A DNA stretch of 64,000 nt. It comes from Megalodesulfovibrio gigas DSM 1382 = ATCC 19364. GTDB taxonomy: Bacteria > Desulfobacterota > Desulfovibrionia > Desulfovibrionales > Desulfovibrionaceae. The stretch lies in the NCBI RefSeq assembly GCF_000468495.1, contig NC_022444.1, positions 661,967 to 725,966 of the forward strand, in the 5' to 3' direction. This document shows, piece after piece, positions 16,776 to 25,263 of the stretch. A program made the translations under genes and the position numbers. How positions within the stretch are numbered: the stretch's first letter is position 1; every line of letters begins with the position of its first letter. A model generated the notes under the pieces. The model was not told where the DNA came from, did no database searches, and was given only the letters and a program-made list of their open reading frames with translations.

Positions 16776-19343
16776 TCAACGGGATTGCGGGACAATGCGC
16801 TGATGGCGCAGGGAATCACCAATGGCTTCCACCGGAGAACGCCCGGCGAACAGCCCCAGCCCCAACGCGATGCAGAACATGAGCACATAAAAAGCCTGCA
16901 TCATCACAAAACCTGTAACCCCCAACACCGTCCCCAGGCTGAAGATGGCGCTGGCCACCAGAATGCCCACGGCCGAGGGGAAGAGGATGGCAAAAAGCAT
17001 CCACTTGTACGAGCCGGTCTGCACCTTGACCATGATGGTGGCCGCAAAGCACGGCGGATACAGGGCAAAGAACACGATGAGCGCCAGGGCATGCAGGGGG
17101 GTCATGCCGGATTCGGTGCTCTCGGCGCCCATGCGGGCCTCCAGGGTGCCGCCTTCGTCCGCGCCCTGCTGAAAGAGCACGCCCAGGGTGGCCACGCTGG
17201 ATTCCCGCGCCGCAAACGAGCTGACGAGGGCGATGTTGATTTTCCAGTCAAACCCGGCGAACTGCGTCACCGGCTCCAGCGCCCGACCCAGGCGGCCAAA
17301 GAAGGAGTTCTCGATGCGCCGGTCCTTGATGGCCCGCTGCAGTTCCTTGCGGGTGGTCATCAACTGGCCCACGGCCGTGCCCACGGTGCGCTCGTCCTTC
17401 TCTTTCTTGCCGGGCTTGAGGAAGTTGAAGAACACCTGATGCTGCTGCGCATAATCCGCCAGCACCTTGTCCATGCCGCTGCCGGCGTTGAGCCGGGCCG
17501 CAGTAAACCGGCTGGAATAGTGCATCAGTTCCAGCACGGTCTGCCTGTCTGCCAGCATCCCGGCAAACTGCGTCTCCTGTACGGCCTGCTGGAAGCTCTC
17601 GTAGGCCTGCTCCATGTCCTGCTCGTAGGTGGCCATCACCGCCTGCGGCAGGTTGGGGAATTGCAACAGGGCAAACACGCAGACGCTCACCGCCAGTACG
17701 ATGGTGCCCACCTTCTGGATGTATTCCCAGGTCCGTTGCAGGGTGCGGGTGGCCACACCGCGCACCGTGGGCAGGTGGTACGTGGGCATTTCCATCACAA
17801 AGGGCGCGCTTTCCCTGGATCTGAGCACCGTATGCGTGAGGATCCAGGCGATGATGAGGGCCATGAGGATGGTGACCGTGGAGATGAAGAACAGGGCAAA
17901 GCTCTTCTCGCCAGGAAAGAAGATGTTCACCAGCAGCGTGTACAAGGGCACCTTGGCCAGGCAGTTCATGTACGGCACGGTGAGGATGGTGGCCATGCGC
18001 GAGCGTTCGTCCGGAATGCCCTTGGTGGCCATGATGCCCGGCACGGCGCAGCCGCCGGCAAAGACGCCGCCCAAAATGAACGGCAGGGTGCTCTGCCCGT
18101 GCAGGCCGAACCGCTGGAAAATACGGTCCAGAATGAAGGCGATGCGCGCCATGTAGCCCGAGTCTTCCAGCATGGCGATGAGGGCGAACAGGATGAAGAA
18201 AATGGGCAGGTAGTTCAGCAGGGTGTTGGCGCTGTCCACGCACCAGAGCACCAGGGCGCGCAACAGGCCGTCCTCCAGCAGGCCGGGGATGGGCAACAGA
18301 TCCCCCACGATGCCCCGGAGCGATGCCAGGTACGGCCAGGTGTATTTGGTCAGCTCATAGCCCTGGACGATGGAGACCTGATAGATGCAGTACACCGTGA
18401 GCACCAGGAACATCGGGGCCAGGATGCGATGCAGCAACACGCGGTCAATGCGTTCGGAGAACGTGGCCTTGTGCCCGTCCGGCCGGTTGATGCACTGCTG
18501 GACAATCTCCTGCGCCCGGGCGTGGCGGCAGGCGAGGATGTGGTCCGCAACCGAGAGGTGCGCGGCCTGCTCGAACATGGCGGCCGCCTTGTCCACCTGC
18601 TCCAGGATGGCGTCGGCGTCGGGATGGTTCTCCCGCACCAGGCCACGGACCATCTCGTCCTGTTCCAGGAGCTTCACCGCCATCCAGCGCAGGGGATAGG
18701 CCGCGCCCAGGCGGGAATTCTGATGCAGGGCCTGCTCCAGGGCCACCACGGTTTCTTCCAGCGGGCCGTATTCCAGGGGACGCTTTGTCCGCTGCTGGCC
18801 GCGCACTCCGGCGATGGCCACCTGCTCCACCAGTTCCTTGCGCCCCATGTTCTTGCGACCCACCAGCGGCACCGCAGGCACCTCCAGAATACTGGAGAGG
18901 CGGTCTGCATCGATGTGTATGCCGTGGGCCTGGGCCACATCCATCATGTTCAGGCCCAGCACCACGGGCCGGTTGAGTTCCAGCAGCTGCAGGGTGAGCA
19001 TGAGGCTGCGGGAAAGGTTGGAGGCGTCCATGATGTTGGCGATGCAGTCCGGCTTGTCCTGCAGCAGAAAGTCCCGGGCCACCCGTTCTTCCAGCGAGAA
19101 CGAGGTGAGGCTGTACGTGCCGGGCAGGTCCACCACCTCCACGCGCATCTCGCCGTCCTTGTAGCGACCGGACTTTTTCTCCACGGTCACGCCGGGGTAG
19201 TTGGCTACATACTGGCTGGCGCCGGTGAGCATGTTGAACACCGTGGACTTGCCGGCGTTCTGCTGCCCGGCCAGGGCCACCAGCAGATAACTCTTCACGG
19301 CGTGCGCGGCGGTTGCCGACTCGTCATCGATTCTGGAATTCAT
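16776..19343 (-). CDS. feoB: Ferrous iron transporter FeoB
   Basis: The 855-residue protein has an N-terminal G domain with G1 GQQNAGKST (26-34), G3 DLPG (72-75) and G4 NMMD (132-135). A GDI-like helical region follows, then a polytopic membrane domain with the gate motif FAGGCAVPGIMATKGIPDE and its partner VPYMNCLAKVPLY. FeoB imports Fe(II) across the inner membrane. It is longer than most FeoB, with a roughly 150-residue helical, charged insertion between membrane segments in the C-terminal half. Its ATG overlaps the SiaA stop, placing it between siaA and siaB. feoA is not adjacent but lies 10 kb away, divergent and next to a Fur-like box. Confidence 0.95.
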   Translation of the reverse strand: MNSRIDDESATAAHAVKSYLLVALAGQQNAGKSTVFNMLTGASQYVANYPGVTVEKKSGRYKDGEMRVEVVDLPGTYSLTSFSLEERVARDFLLQDKPDCIANIMDASNLSRSLMLTLQLLELNRPVVLGLNMMDVAQAHGIHIDADRLSSILEVPAVPLVGRKNMGRKELVEQVAIAGVRGQQRTKRPLEYGPLEETVVALEQALHQNSRLGAAYPLRWMAVKLLEQDEMVRGLVRENHPDADAILEQVDKAAAMFEQAAHLSVADHILACRHARAQEIVQQCINRPDGHKATFSERIDRVLLHRILAPMFLVLTVYCIYQVSIVQGYELTKYTWPYLASLRGIVGDLLPIPGLLEDGLLRALVLWCVDSANTLLNYLPIFFILFALIAMLEDSGYMARIAFILDRIFQRFGLHGQSTLPFILGGVFAGGCAVPGIMATKGIPDERSRMATILTVPYMNCLAKVPLYTLLVNIFFPGEKSFALFFISTVTILMALIIAWILTHTVLRSRESAPFVMEMPTYHLPTVRGVATRTLQRTWEYIQKVGTIVLAVSVCVFALLQFPNLPQAVMATYEQDMEQAYESFQQAVQETQFAGMLADRQTVLELMHYSSRFTAARLNAGSGMDKVLADYAQQHQVFFNFLKPGKKEKDERTVGTAVGQLMTTRKELQRAIKDRRIENSFFGRLGRALEPVTQFAGFDWKINIALVSSFAARESSVATLGVLFQQGADEGGTLEARMGAESTESGMTPLHALALIVFFALYPPCFAATIMVKVQTGSYKWMLFAILFPSAVGILVASAIFSLGTVLGVTGFVMMQAFYVLMFCIALGLGLFAGRSPVEAIGDSLRHQRIVPQSR

Positions 19344-20587
19344 GCCCTCTCCCTTGCAACGCGCCCCGGGGCAAAGCCCAGGACAGTGACATCGTCGCGC
19401 CGAGCATGCGCGCCCCGATGTGTTTCAAAAAGTTCCCAAATGCCTGCCTGCTGCGTCTGGAACGGGTGCCCGCCATGCTCGCCCTGCTCACGGAGTTCGG
19501 CATGCGCCGAAAACTCTGCAATCAACTTGAGGAACCGCTTCTTGCCGAAGGGCAACTGTTTCTCGCCGCCCACCTGATCGAAGAGCCCGTCCGTGGACAG
19601 ATGCACGCCCTTGATGCCGACCAGGGAGACGCGCTGTTCGGCATAGGCATGGTCCAGGGGCGCTTCGCGATAGCCGATGCCGATGCGCTCCGCCTTGAGC
19701 TCCTGCGTGGCGCCGTCCGCCACCATGAACGCGCTGATGCCCGCCCCGGCGTAGCACAGCGAATCGGCGTCATTCGGCATCCAGCACAGGCCCATTTCCA
19801 GGCCATCGTTGGACCGCTTGGCCAGGGGTCCCTCGCTGCCATCCTGACCCAGAAAGGCCTTGAGGCGGCGATTGAGGGATTCCAGCACCAGCCCGGGCCG
19901 ACCCTCCACGGCGGCGGCGTCCATGTTGTCCAGCATGCTGTGGACGATGAGGGTGATGAACGCGCCGGGCACGCCGTGGCCGGTGCAGTCGAACACGCCC
20001 ACGAACACGCCGCCCGGCGTCCGGCGCAGCCAGTAGGAATCCCCGCCCACCACATCGCGCGGCTTCCAGAGGATGTAGCCGTCGGCCACATAGTCCTTGA
20101 GCCGCGTCACCGGCACCTGCATCTGATGCTGGATGGCGCTGGCGCACTCGATGCTGTCCATCACCTGACGCTGGACCTCCTCCAACTCGGAGAGCATGCC
20201 GGCAATGCGGTGTTCGCGGTCCAGCAGGGACCGGCCCATCCAGTACATGTTGCGCTTGAGGCGGATGAAGTCGTTCTCCCCGCCCTTCTCCGGCGGCAGA
20301 TGCAGCTCCTGCAGCCCCTTGCCTTCCTGCAGGCTGCGGCAGAAGTTGTTGCACAGGGTGATGTTGCGCAGGGCCAGGATCTCTTCGAGCAGCTTGCTCA
20401 CCGGGATGCACAGCAGCACCCAGATGGCAAGGTACATGACGATACTGGATGTCACCGTCTCCCTGGGGGCAGTCTCGATCATCACCAGCGCAGCGATGGC
20501 AGGAATGAATACGCTTATCATCACCAAGGTGCGGACCTGCATGCGGATGCCCAGGTCAGCCAACCAGTCCAAGATGCGACGCCACAT
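19340..20587 (-). CDS. siaA: SiaA-like membrane PP2C (SpoIIE-type) phosphatase
   Basis: The 415-residue protein has two N-terminal membrane helices (about 17-38 and 48-66), a HAMP-like and coiled-coil linker (to about 165), and a PPM/SpoIIE phosphatase domain. Metal-binding aspartates are seen in VVGGDSYW (D183), VFDCTGHGVPG (D200), STDGLFDQ and RRDDVTVLGF. Pseudomonas SiaA has the same layout and dephosphorylates SiaC. I placed the start at the Met behind CGGAGG, 20 bases after the ATPase stop. Longer frames are antisense filler. The periplasmic loop is only about 10 residues, so any signal is probably sensed in the membrane or by a partner protein. Confidence 0.85.
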   Translation of the reverse strand: MWRRILDWLADLGIRMQVRTLVMISVFIPAIAALVMIETAPRETVTSSIVMYLAIWVLLCIPVSKLLEEILALRNITLCNNFCRSLQEGKGLQELHLPPEKGGENDFIRLKRNMYWMGRSLLDREHRIAGMLSELEEVQRQVMDSIECASAIQHQMQVPVTRLKDYVADGYILWKPRDVVGGDSYWLRRTPGGVFVGVFDCTGHGVPGAFITLIVHSMLDNMDAAAVEGRPGLVLESLNRRLKAFLGQDGSEGPLAKRSNDGLEMGLCWMPNDADSLCYAGAGISAFMVADGATQELKAERIGIGYREAPLDHAYAEQRVSLVGIKGVHLSTDGLFDQVGGEKQLPFGKKRFLKLIAEFSAHAELREQGEHGGHPFQTQQAGIWELFETHRGAHARRDDVTVLGFAPGRVARERA

Positions 20588-20607
20588 GAATACCGGCCCT
20601 CCGAAGT

Positions 20608-22734
20608 CTAGTTTGCCGCGCTCAGGGCCGGCAGTTTGGGAGCACGAAGGTTGCGCGCTGCGGCCCAGCCGAGCACGCCGAGGGTGAAGCCGTTGTGCAG
20701 CGTGGCCCACAGGGCAGGCGCACCGCGGCCGGCTGCAGCCAGGGCCAGGATGGCGCCATTGACGCCCACCGCGCCCCAGAAGGATTGCTGCACCGACCGA
20801 TCCAGCCGCAGGGCAATGGCCCGCGCCGCGGCCAGGCTGTGGATGTCCTCGTGCAGCAGCAGCACCTGGGCCGTTTCCCGCGCCAGATCCGCGCCCTTGG
20901 GCATGCACACGCCCACCTTGGCCAGCATCATGGCCGGGGTATCATTGAGGCCGTCGCCCACGTAGGCGATGATCCGGCCGGCGTCCACCAGCTCCTGAAC
21001 CATGGCGGCCTTTTCCTCGGGCTTGAGCTCGGCATGGGCCGCGTCCAGCTCGGGCAGCTCGCGCAGCAGGTTGTTGGCGGTCTGCAGATGGTCCCCGGTG
21101 AGCACCACCATGCGCTCAATGCCCATGCTGCGCAGCTGACGCAGGGTCTCCCGCGCTTCGGGGCGGATGGCGTCGGCCAGGCCCACCACGCCGGCCAACT
21201 GGCCATCCAGGGCCACGTACAGCACGGTGTTGCCCTTGGCCCGCAGGGATTCCGCCTTGTGTTCCAGCAGGGAGGCATCCACGTGCTCGTCTTCCACGAT
21301 GAAGTGCCGGCTGCCCACCAGCACGCGCCGGCCTTCCACCAGTGCAGAGACGCCATGGGCCACGATAAATTCCACCTGCGGCGTGGCGGGAATCTCCACG
21401 TCGCGGCGATGGGCCTCGGCCACCACGGCCCGGGCCACGGGATGCCCGTAATGCGCCTCTGCCGCCGCAGCCAGGGCCAGCAGGCCGTTCTCGTCCAGCC
21501 CGCATTGCGGGGAGGCCACAATGCCGGTCACGGCCAGTTCGCCGCTGGTGAGGGTGCCGGTCTTGTCGAAGACCAGCGTGTCCACGGCGGCGAAGTCTTC
21601 CAGCGCCTGCGCGCCCTTGAAGATCACCCCGGCATGCCCGGCCGCATACATGCTGCTGCGCACGGCCACGGGGGTGGCCAGCTTGATGGTGCAGGAAAAG
21701 TCCACGGTGAGCACCGAGGCGGCGCGGCGGATGTCCCGCGTCACCAGCCACATGAGCACGCCGAGGCCAAAGGTGATGGGCACCAGCCTGTCGGCCAGTT
21801 GGGCCCGGTTCTCCTGCGTGGCGGACTTGGCCCGCAAGGACTGTTGCAAAAACCGGTTGATGCGGGCCAGGCGGGTGCCGTCGCCCACTTCTTCCGCAGC
21901 GATGACCAGCTTGCCCTCCTCCACCACCGCCCCGGAAAGGGCCATGGTGCCGGGCTTGTAGTGCGCCGGGGCAGCCTCGCCGCTGATGGAGCTGGTGTTC
22001 ACCGACGCCTCGCCCTCCACCACTTCCCCATCCACGGGGATGAGTTCTCCGGGACCGCAGACCACGCGGTCGCCCTTTTCGATGGCTCCCACGGGGAGTT
22101 GCACTTCTGCGCCGTCGCGCAGCACCCAGGCGAATTCCGCCTGCGGCCGCATGAGGGTTGCCAGCAGGTCGGTGGAGGAATTCTCGAGCCGGCCTTCCAG
22201 ATATTCCACCAGGGAAAGCACGGTGACCACGAGGGAACTGGTCAGGTAGTCCCCGCGCAGGAGCGAGGCGGCCACCACGACGCCGTCCAGCACCTTCACG
22301 CGCACGCCGTCCGTAAGCAGGGTGTATGCGCCCTCGAAGATCACCGGCGCGCCCAGCACCCAGGCGACCATGGCCCGCAGATGGCGCGGCAGCACAAGAT
22401 TCAGGGCCAGGGCCGCGCCGCGCACGGCCACAGGGTAGAAGGATGGTGCGGCCGGAGCCGCAAACCCGGAGCGGAACGCCTCCGCAGGGAGGCGTTCCAG
22501 AAGCTCCAGGGCCTTGATGCGGGCATCGTCCCCGTCATGTTCCAGCACCACGCTTTGGGCCTTGCGATTGATGCGACAGCGCCGCACCCCGGGCACGGCC
22601 TGCAGGCGGGCCTGCAGGTATTCCGTATCCAGCTCGGGATCGAGGAACATCGGCCCTTGCCAACGGATCCGGCCGGGGATTTCGTGGGCCACCTGCAGGC
22701 GGCGCTGCTGGCTGGAGGGCGTGGCGATGGACAT
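20608..22734 (-). CDS. fezB: P1B-6-type metal ATPase, ferrosome FezB candidate
   Basis: The 708-residue P-type ATPase has phosphorylation motif DKTGTLT (D390), actuator SGE (251-253) and hinge GDGLNDTPAM. The N-terminal domain carries HEIPGRIR (residues 17-24) instead of a CxxC HMA site. The membrane metal motif is DFSCTIKLATP (Ser347-Cys348-Thr349) rather than CPC. As I recall, an SC-x-x-K motif of this kind marks P1B-6 ATPases, which pump iron into ferrosomes in Desulfovibrio magneticus and Clostridioides difficile. The start is the Met with AAAGGAT upstream. It is sixth in the operon, between small membrane proteins and SiaA. Iron specificity is inferred. Confidence 0.8.
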   Translation of the reverse strand: MSIATPSSQQRRLQVAHEIPGRIRWQGPMFLDPELDTEYLQARLQAVPGVRRCRINRKAQSVVLEHDGDDARIKALELLERLPAEAFRSGFAAPAAPSFYPVAVRGAALALNLVLPRHLRAMVAWVLGAPVIFEGAYTLLTDGVRVKVLDGVVVAASLLRGDYLTSSLVVTVLSLVEYLEGRLENSSTDLLATLMRPQAEFAWVLRDGAEVQLPVGAIEKGDRVVCGPGELIPVDGEVVEGEASVNTSSISGEAAPAHYKPGTMALSGAVVEEGKLVIAAEEVGDGTRLARINRFLQQSLRAKSATQENRAQLADRLVPITFGLGVLMWLVTRDIRRAASVLTVDFSCTIKLATPVAVRSSMYAAGHAGVIFKGAQALEDFAAVDTLVFDKTGTLTSGELAVTGIVASPQCGLDENGLLALAAAAEAHYGHPVARAVVAEAHRRDVEIPATPQVEFIVAHGVSALVEGRRVLVGSRHFIVEDEHVDASLLEHKAESLRAKGNTVLYVALDGQLAGVVGLADAIRPEARETLRQLRSMGIERMVVLTGDHLQTANNLLRELPELDAAHAELKPEEKAAMVQELVDAGRIIAYVGDGLNDTPAMMLAKVGVCMPKGADLARETAQVLLLHEDIHSLAAARAIALRLDRSVQQSFWGAVGVNGAILALAAAGRGAPALWATLHNGFTLGVLGWAAARNLRAPKLPALSAAN

Positions 22735-22741
22735 GACAGAG

Positions 22742-22975
22742 TTATCCTTTACGGTTGGATGAAGGGTACAGGGTATGATGCCAGAGGGAGAACCCCACCA
22801 GCGCCACCCCGGCTGCCAGATGCAGACGCCTGGACGTCTTGCCGCCCACAAAGCCGGTGGCCACCAGGGCGGCCAGCGAAAGGGTCATGCCGTGTTTGGC
22901 AAGGGTCTTCGCGTCCAGCCCTTTGTCGGTACGGCCGCAGCGGCCAGCCATGGGCAGAGTGCCATCGTTACCCAT
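22742..22975 (-). CDS. Small two-helix membrane protein with paired histidines
   Basis: The 77-residue protein has a polar N-terminus (1-27) and two hydrophobic helices (about 28-44 and 50-70). His28, His52, His66 and His67 sit at helix ends or within them (KHGMTLSLAAL; RRLHLAAGVAL; SLWHHTLY). This layout resembles half of a cytochrome b561/DUF4405-type bundle, so haem or metal binding in a dimer is conceivable but unproven. It overlaps the preceding gene by 8 bases and ends 7 bases before the ATPase start, so it is firmly in the operon. A strong ribosome site is lacking, which suggests coupled translation. Confidence 0.65.
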   Translation of the reverse strand: MGNDGTLPMAGRCGRTDKGLDAKTLAKHGMTLSLAALVATGFVGGKTSRRLHLAAGVALVGFSLWHHTLYPSSNRKG

Positions 22976-23363
22976 TGCGCTGGCTCATCTCGGCTTTGAC
23001 GTCTTCCACTTTTTCCTTGATCTCTTCGATGGAGCCCTGCACGGAGGTCCAGAGCTTCACCGCACCTTTCACCAGGGCCTGCTGCACCGTGGGATTGGTC
23101 AACACCAGGGCCACGGCAGCACCCACGGCCAGACCGCCCAGGTAGTGCTTGTCCGTGACGTTGAACCAGCTCTTCAGCCCGTCCGGCGAGGTGCACAGGT
23201 TGGACGTGGACGCATCGACGGCAGGCGCCTGATACTGGGCCTGGGCGTAGTGCGGGGCATATTGCGGCGCGTACTGCTGCTGCGCATACTGCGGCTGCGC
23301 GTACTGCTGTTGCGCGTACTGCTGTTGCGGCGCATACGGATAATACTGCGGATACTGACTCAT
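22968..23363 (-). CDS. Tyr/Gln-rich, membrane-anchored low-complexity protein
   Basis: The 131-residue protein has an N-terminal tract (1-48) built of QQYA/PQYA units rich in Gln, Tyr, Ala and Pro. A hydrophobic segment follows (about 74-104; YLGGLAVGAAVALVLTN). The C-terminus is a charged amphipathic helix (107-128; EEIKEKVEDVKAE). The membrane segment resembles that of the 333-residue protein two genes upstream (shared G-AVGAA-A-LTN-V-AL pattern). The start follows a GGGGG run. It is not a known enzyme; a structural role at a membrane compartment is inferred from composition and operon position. Confidence 0.7.
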   Translation of the reverse strand: MSQYPQYYPYAPQQQYAQQQYAQPQYAQQQYAPQYAPHYAQAQYQAPAVDASTSNLCTSPDGLKSWFNVTDKHYLGGLAVGAAVALVLTNPTVQQALVKGAVKLWTSVQGSIEEIKEKVEDVKAEMSQRNG

Positions 23364-23376
23364 TGGATTCCCCCGC

Positions 23377-23787
23377 CTACTGTTTGACGACCTTGCCGCC
23401 CTTGGAATCGGCAGCGGCGATGGCCGGTTCCGCCGGAGCCGCGGCCACCGCAGCCTTGCAGGCCCCGGACATGGCATTATTCCAGACGTACTTCACGGCC
23501 GTGCCCACGGCGAACATCCCCAGCAATCCCACCACGCCGCCCATGCCCACGGTGGTGGCCACGGCTGCGCCGGCAGCAGCGGCCAGACCGGAGCCGCTGG
23601 CTTCCTTGATGGTGTGCATAGCCGCCTGCTGCTTGTCCATGGTGCCGGCGCGGTAGCCGGCGATGCCTTCGGCCAGACCGGCGGACGCGCCCAGCACGGC
23701 CCCGAACACACCCGCGCCCAGCGCCACGCGGGAAACCGGGGCCACGGTGGCCACGGAAGAAGACATGGCGTAATTCTGCTTGGTCAT
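23377..23787 (-). CDS. MamC (Mms13)-like membrane protein
   Basis: The 136-residue protein has two Gly/Ala-rich helices (about 20-43 and 65-96) joined by a polar loop. From my memory of the magnetosome protein MamC/Mms13, the patterns G-x-GV-x-GA at the first helix, AA-x-x-T-x-KE in the loop (55-62), GLA...AT-x-VG at the second helix and KY-x-W (99-102) line up without gaps. MamC loop acidic residues linked to magnetite interaction appear as Gln54 and His58 here. It may also be a generic glycine-zipper protein. AAGGAG precedes the ATG, and the gap to the gene before it is 4 bases. Confidence 0.65.
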   Translation of the reverse strand: MTKQNYAMSSSVATVAPVSRVALGAGVFGAVLGASAGLAEGIAGYRAGTMDKQQAAMHTIKEASGSGLAAAAGAAVATTVGMGGVVGLLGMFAVGTAVKYVWNNAMSGACKAAVAAAPAEPAIAAADSKGGKVVKQ

Positions 23788-23791
23788 GACC

Positions 23792-24793
23792 TTATTCTCC
23801 TTGAGGGGCGGATGATTGCCCGGAACCGATGAGCCCGCCGACCATGCCGGTCAGCGCGTCCTTGACGGCGTTGTTGGTGAGCAGGACGGCCAGGGCTGCG
23901 CCCACGGCCGCGCCCTTCCAGAACTGGGCCGAGCAGCTTTCCAGCATGCCCACCATGGCAGAGGGGTTGGGCGTGCGGCCGCTCATGAGATCGTTCACAA
24001 AGCCCATCATGTGGCCAAGGCCCTGCGCGCCTGCGCCGGCCGGATCGTCATGCTTGCCGCACCCGCAGCCACTGCCGCCGTCGTGCGAAGCCGGCTGGCC
24101 ATAAGCCCCCGGTGCGGCCCCCGGTGCAGCCCCCGGCGCGGCCTGATACGCCGCCCCGTAGGCAGCCTGAAACTGCGGCTGACCGGGCATGAACGCCGGC
24201 TGCATGGCCGGGCCGCCGTACATGGGCTGCGCCTGAGGTGCCGGACCGGCCTGGGGCATGCCCTGCGGCTGCTGCGGCTGGCCATACATGTATTGCGCGG
24301 CGGCGGGCTGGGGAGCCTGCGCGGGGGGCGCCTGGTACATGTACTGCTCGTGCTGGGGCACGTGCTGTGGCGCAGGCCCCTGGGACATGTACCGGCCCTG
24401 CTGGGGCGCGGCAGCCTGGGGAGCCATGGCCGGACCCTGCTGCGGCGCCTGATACATATACTGCCCCTGGGGCGCGGCAGCCTGGGGAGCCTGATACATG
24501 TATTGCGCCTGGGCAGCGGCCTGGCCTTCGTCGTCATCGCAAGACTTGGCGGCGTCCGCACTGCCGCCATTCTGCTTGCCGTGCTGCCAGCCGCCTTCGG
24601 CCTCGGGTTGCGCAGCCTGCGGCACAGCGGCCGGGGCCTGGGGAGCCGGGGCCTGGTAGCCCTGCCCGTACTGCAGCATCACCAGACCTGCCTGGTCGCC
24701 GTACTGGGCGGCCTGCGGCTCCTGCGCATACTTTGGTCCCGCAGGAGCCTGTTCCGGCGGCGGGGCATACTGGGGAAAGCCCATTTCGTTCAT
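23792..24793 (-). CDS. Large low-complexity, membrane-anchored scaffold-like protein
   Basis: The 333-residue protein is dominated by Pro, Gln, Ala, Tyr and Met over residues 1-235, including repeated QYMYQAP units (97-173). It has an acidic CDDDEG patch at 85-90 and a Cys motif GCGCGKHDD (242-250). After an amphipathic region there is one Gly/Ala-rich hydrophobic segment (about 291-324). No globular domain is seen. The composition is prion-like and suggests self-assembly, while the anchor suggests a membrane surface. I selected the internal Met behind AAGGAG. It is second in the operon, just after the PGRxR protein. Function is unknown. Confidence 0.75.
   Translation of the reverse strand: MNEMGFPQYAPPPEQAPAGPKYAQEPQAAQYGDQAGLVMLQYGQGYQAPAPQAPAAVPQAAQPEAEGGWQHGKQNGGSADAAKSCDDDEGQAAAQAQYMYQAPQAAAPQGQYMYQAPQQGPAMAPQAAAPQQGRYMSQGPAPQHVPQHEQYMYQAPPAQAPQPAAAQYMYGQPQQPQGMPQAGPAPQAQPMYGGPAMQPAFMPGQPQFQAAYGAAYQAAPGAAPGAAPGAYGQPASHDGGSGCGCGKHDDPAGAGAQGLGHMMGFVNDLMSGRTPNPSAMVGMLESCSAQFWKGAAVGAALAVLLTNNAVKDALTGMVGGLIGSGQSSAPQGE
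24275..24505 (-). repeat. YMYQAP-type coding repeats
   Basis: Within the low-complexity protein, QYMYQAP occurs three times, with variants RYMSQGP and QYMYGQP at irregular spacing of 13-23 residues. The codons differ slightly between copies (for example ATGTATT and ATGTACT contexts), so the repeats are held at the protein level. Confidence 0.75.
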
Positions 24794-24832
24794 GCGTTCT
24801 GCTCCTTGTGCATGCTGGGGGTGAAACAACTG

Positions 24833-25153
24833 TTACTGCACGCAACGCTGCGCTGCTGGTGAAACAAGCTGCAGCGCGCAATGCAACACGTGCTCGTCCG
24901 AAGACTGATGTGCAAAAATGTCCTGCAACACAGCGAACGGGATGATTTCCGGATGGTATTCAAGCACCATGGTCTTGGCCATGATGTTGACCCGCGTCGC
25001 CTTGACGCCAGCCAGCATGCCCACGGATTCCCGCAACGAGGAAAACGAGGGATGCTTCTGGATGGCCGGATTGAACACCAACCGCAACCGCCCCGGAATG
25101 TGATGCGCCACCGTGGCGTATTGGCGCAGCACCAGCAAATCTTTCGGATTCAT
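24833..25153 (-). CDS. Small PGRxR (HMA-like) domain protein, first gene of the iron operon
   Basis: The 106-residue protein has AHHIPGRLRLVF (16-27) followed by a beta-alpha-beta-like stretch (LRESVGMLAGVKATRVNIMAKTM as two short elements). This matches the N-terminal non-CxxC heavy-metal-associated domain of both nearby P1B ATPases. It may dock with the ATPase or carry metal through His17 and His18. Ferrosome clusters include such HMA-like proteins beside the ATPase, but I do not assign a Fez letter. The ATG is preceded by AAGGA, and about 110 bases upstream lie two Fur-like boxes. Confidence 0.72.
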   Translation of the reverse strand: MNPKDLLVLRQYATVAHHIPGRLRLVFNPAIQKHPSFSSLRESVGMLAGVKATRVNIMAKTMVLEYHPEIIPFAVLQDIFAHQSSDEHVLHCALQLVSPAAQRCVQ

Positions 25154-25263
25154 CAATCTGTCCTTCCGCTGTACGGCGTTCCCACCGCGAGCGTATTCGA
25201 TAATGCCGGATCCCTGTACATGTCTTCCTGATCCGGCAAGTCCACTGACACGCTAGTTCAAAT

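Noticed and set aside
24275..24505. Repeat region considered as a CRISPR or DNA-level tandem array
   Set aside because: Unit spacing is irregular, codons vary, and the repeats are in frame within a long coding sequence, so they are protein repeats.
13898..25153. Island acquired by transfer, bounded by mobile elements
   Set aside because: No integrase, transposase, tRNA target or direct repeats flank the iron region, and codon use looks like that of neighbouring genes. Transfer cannot be excluded but is not supported.
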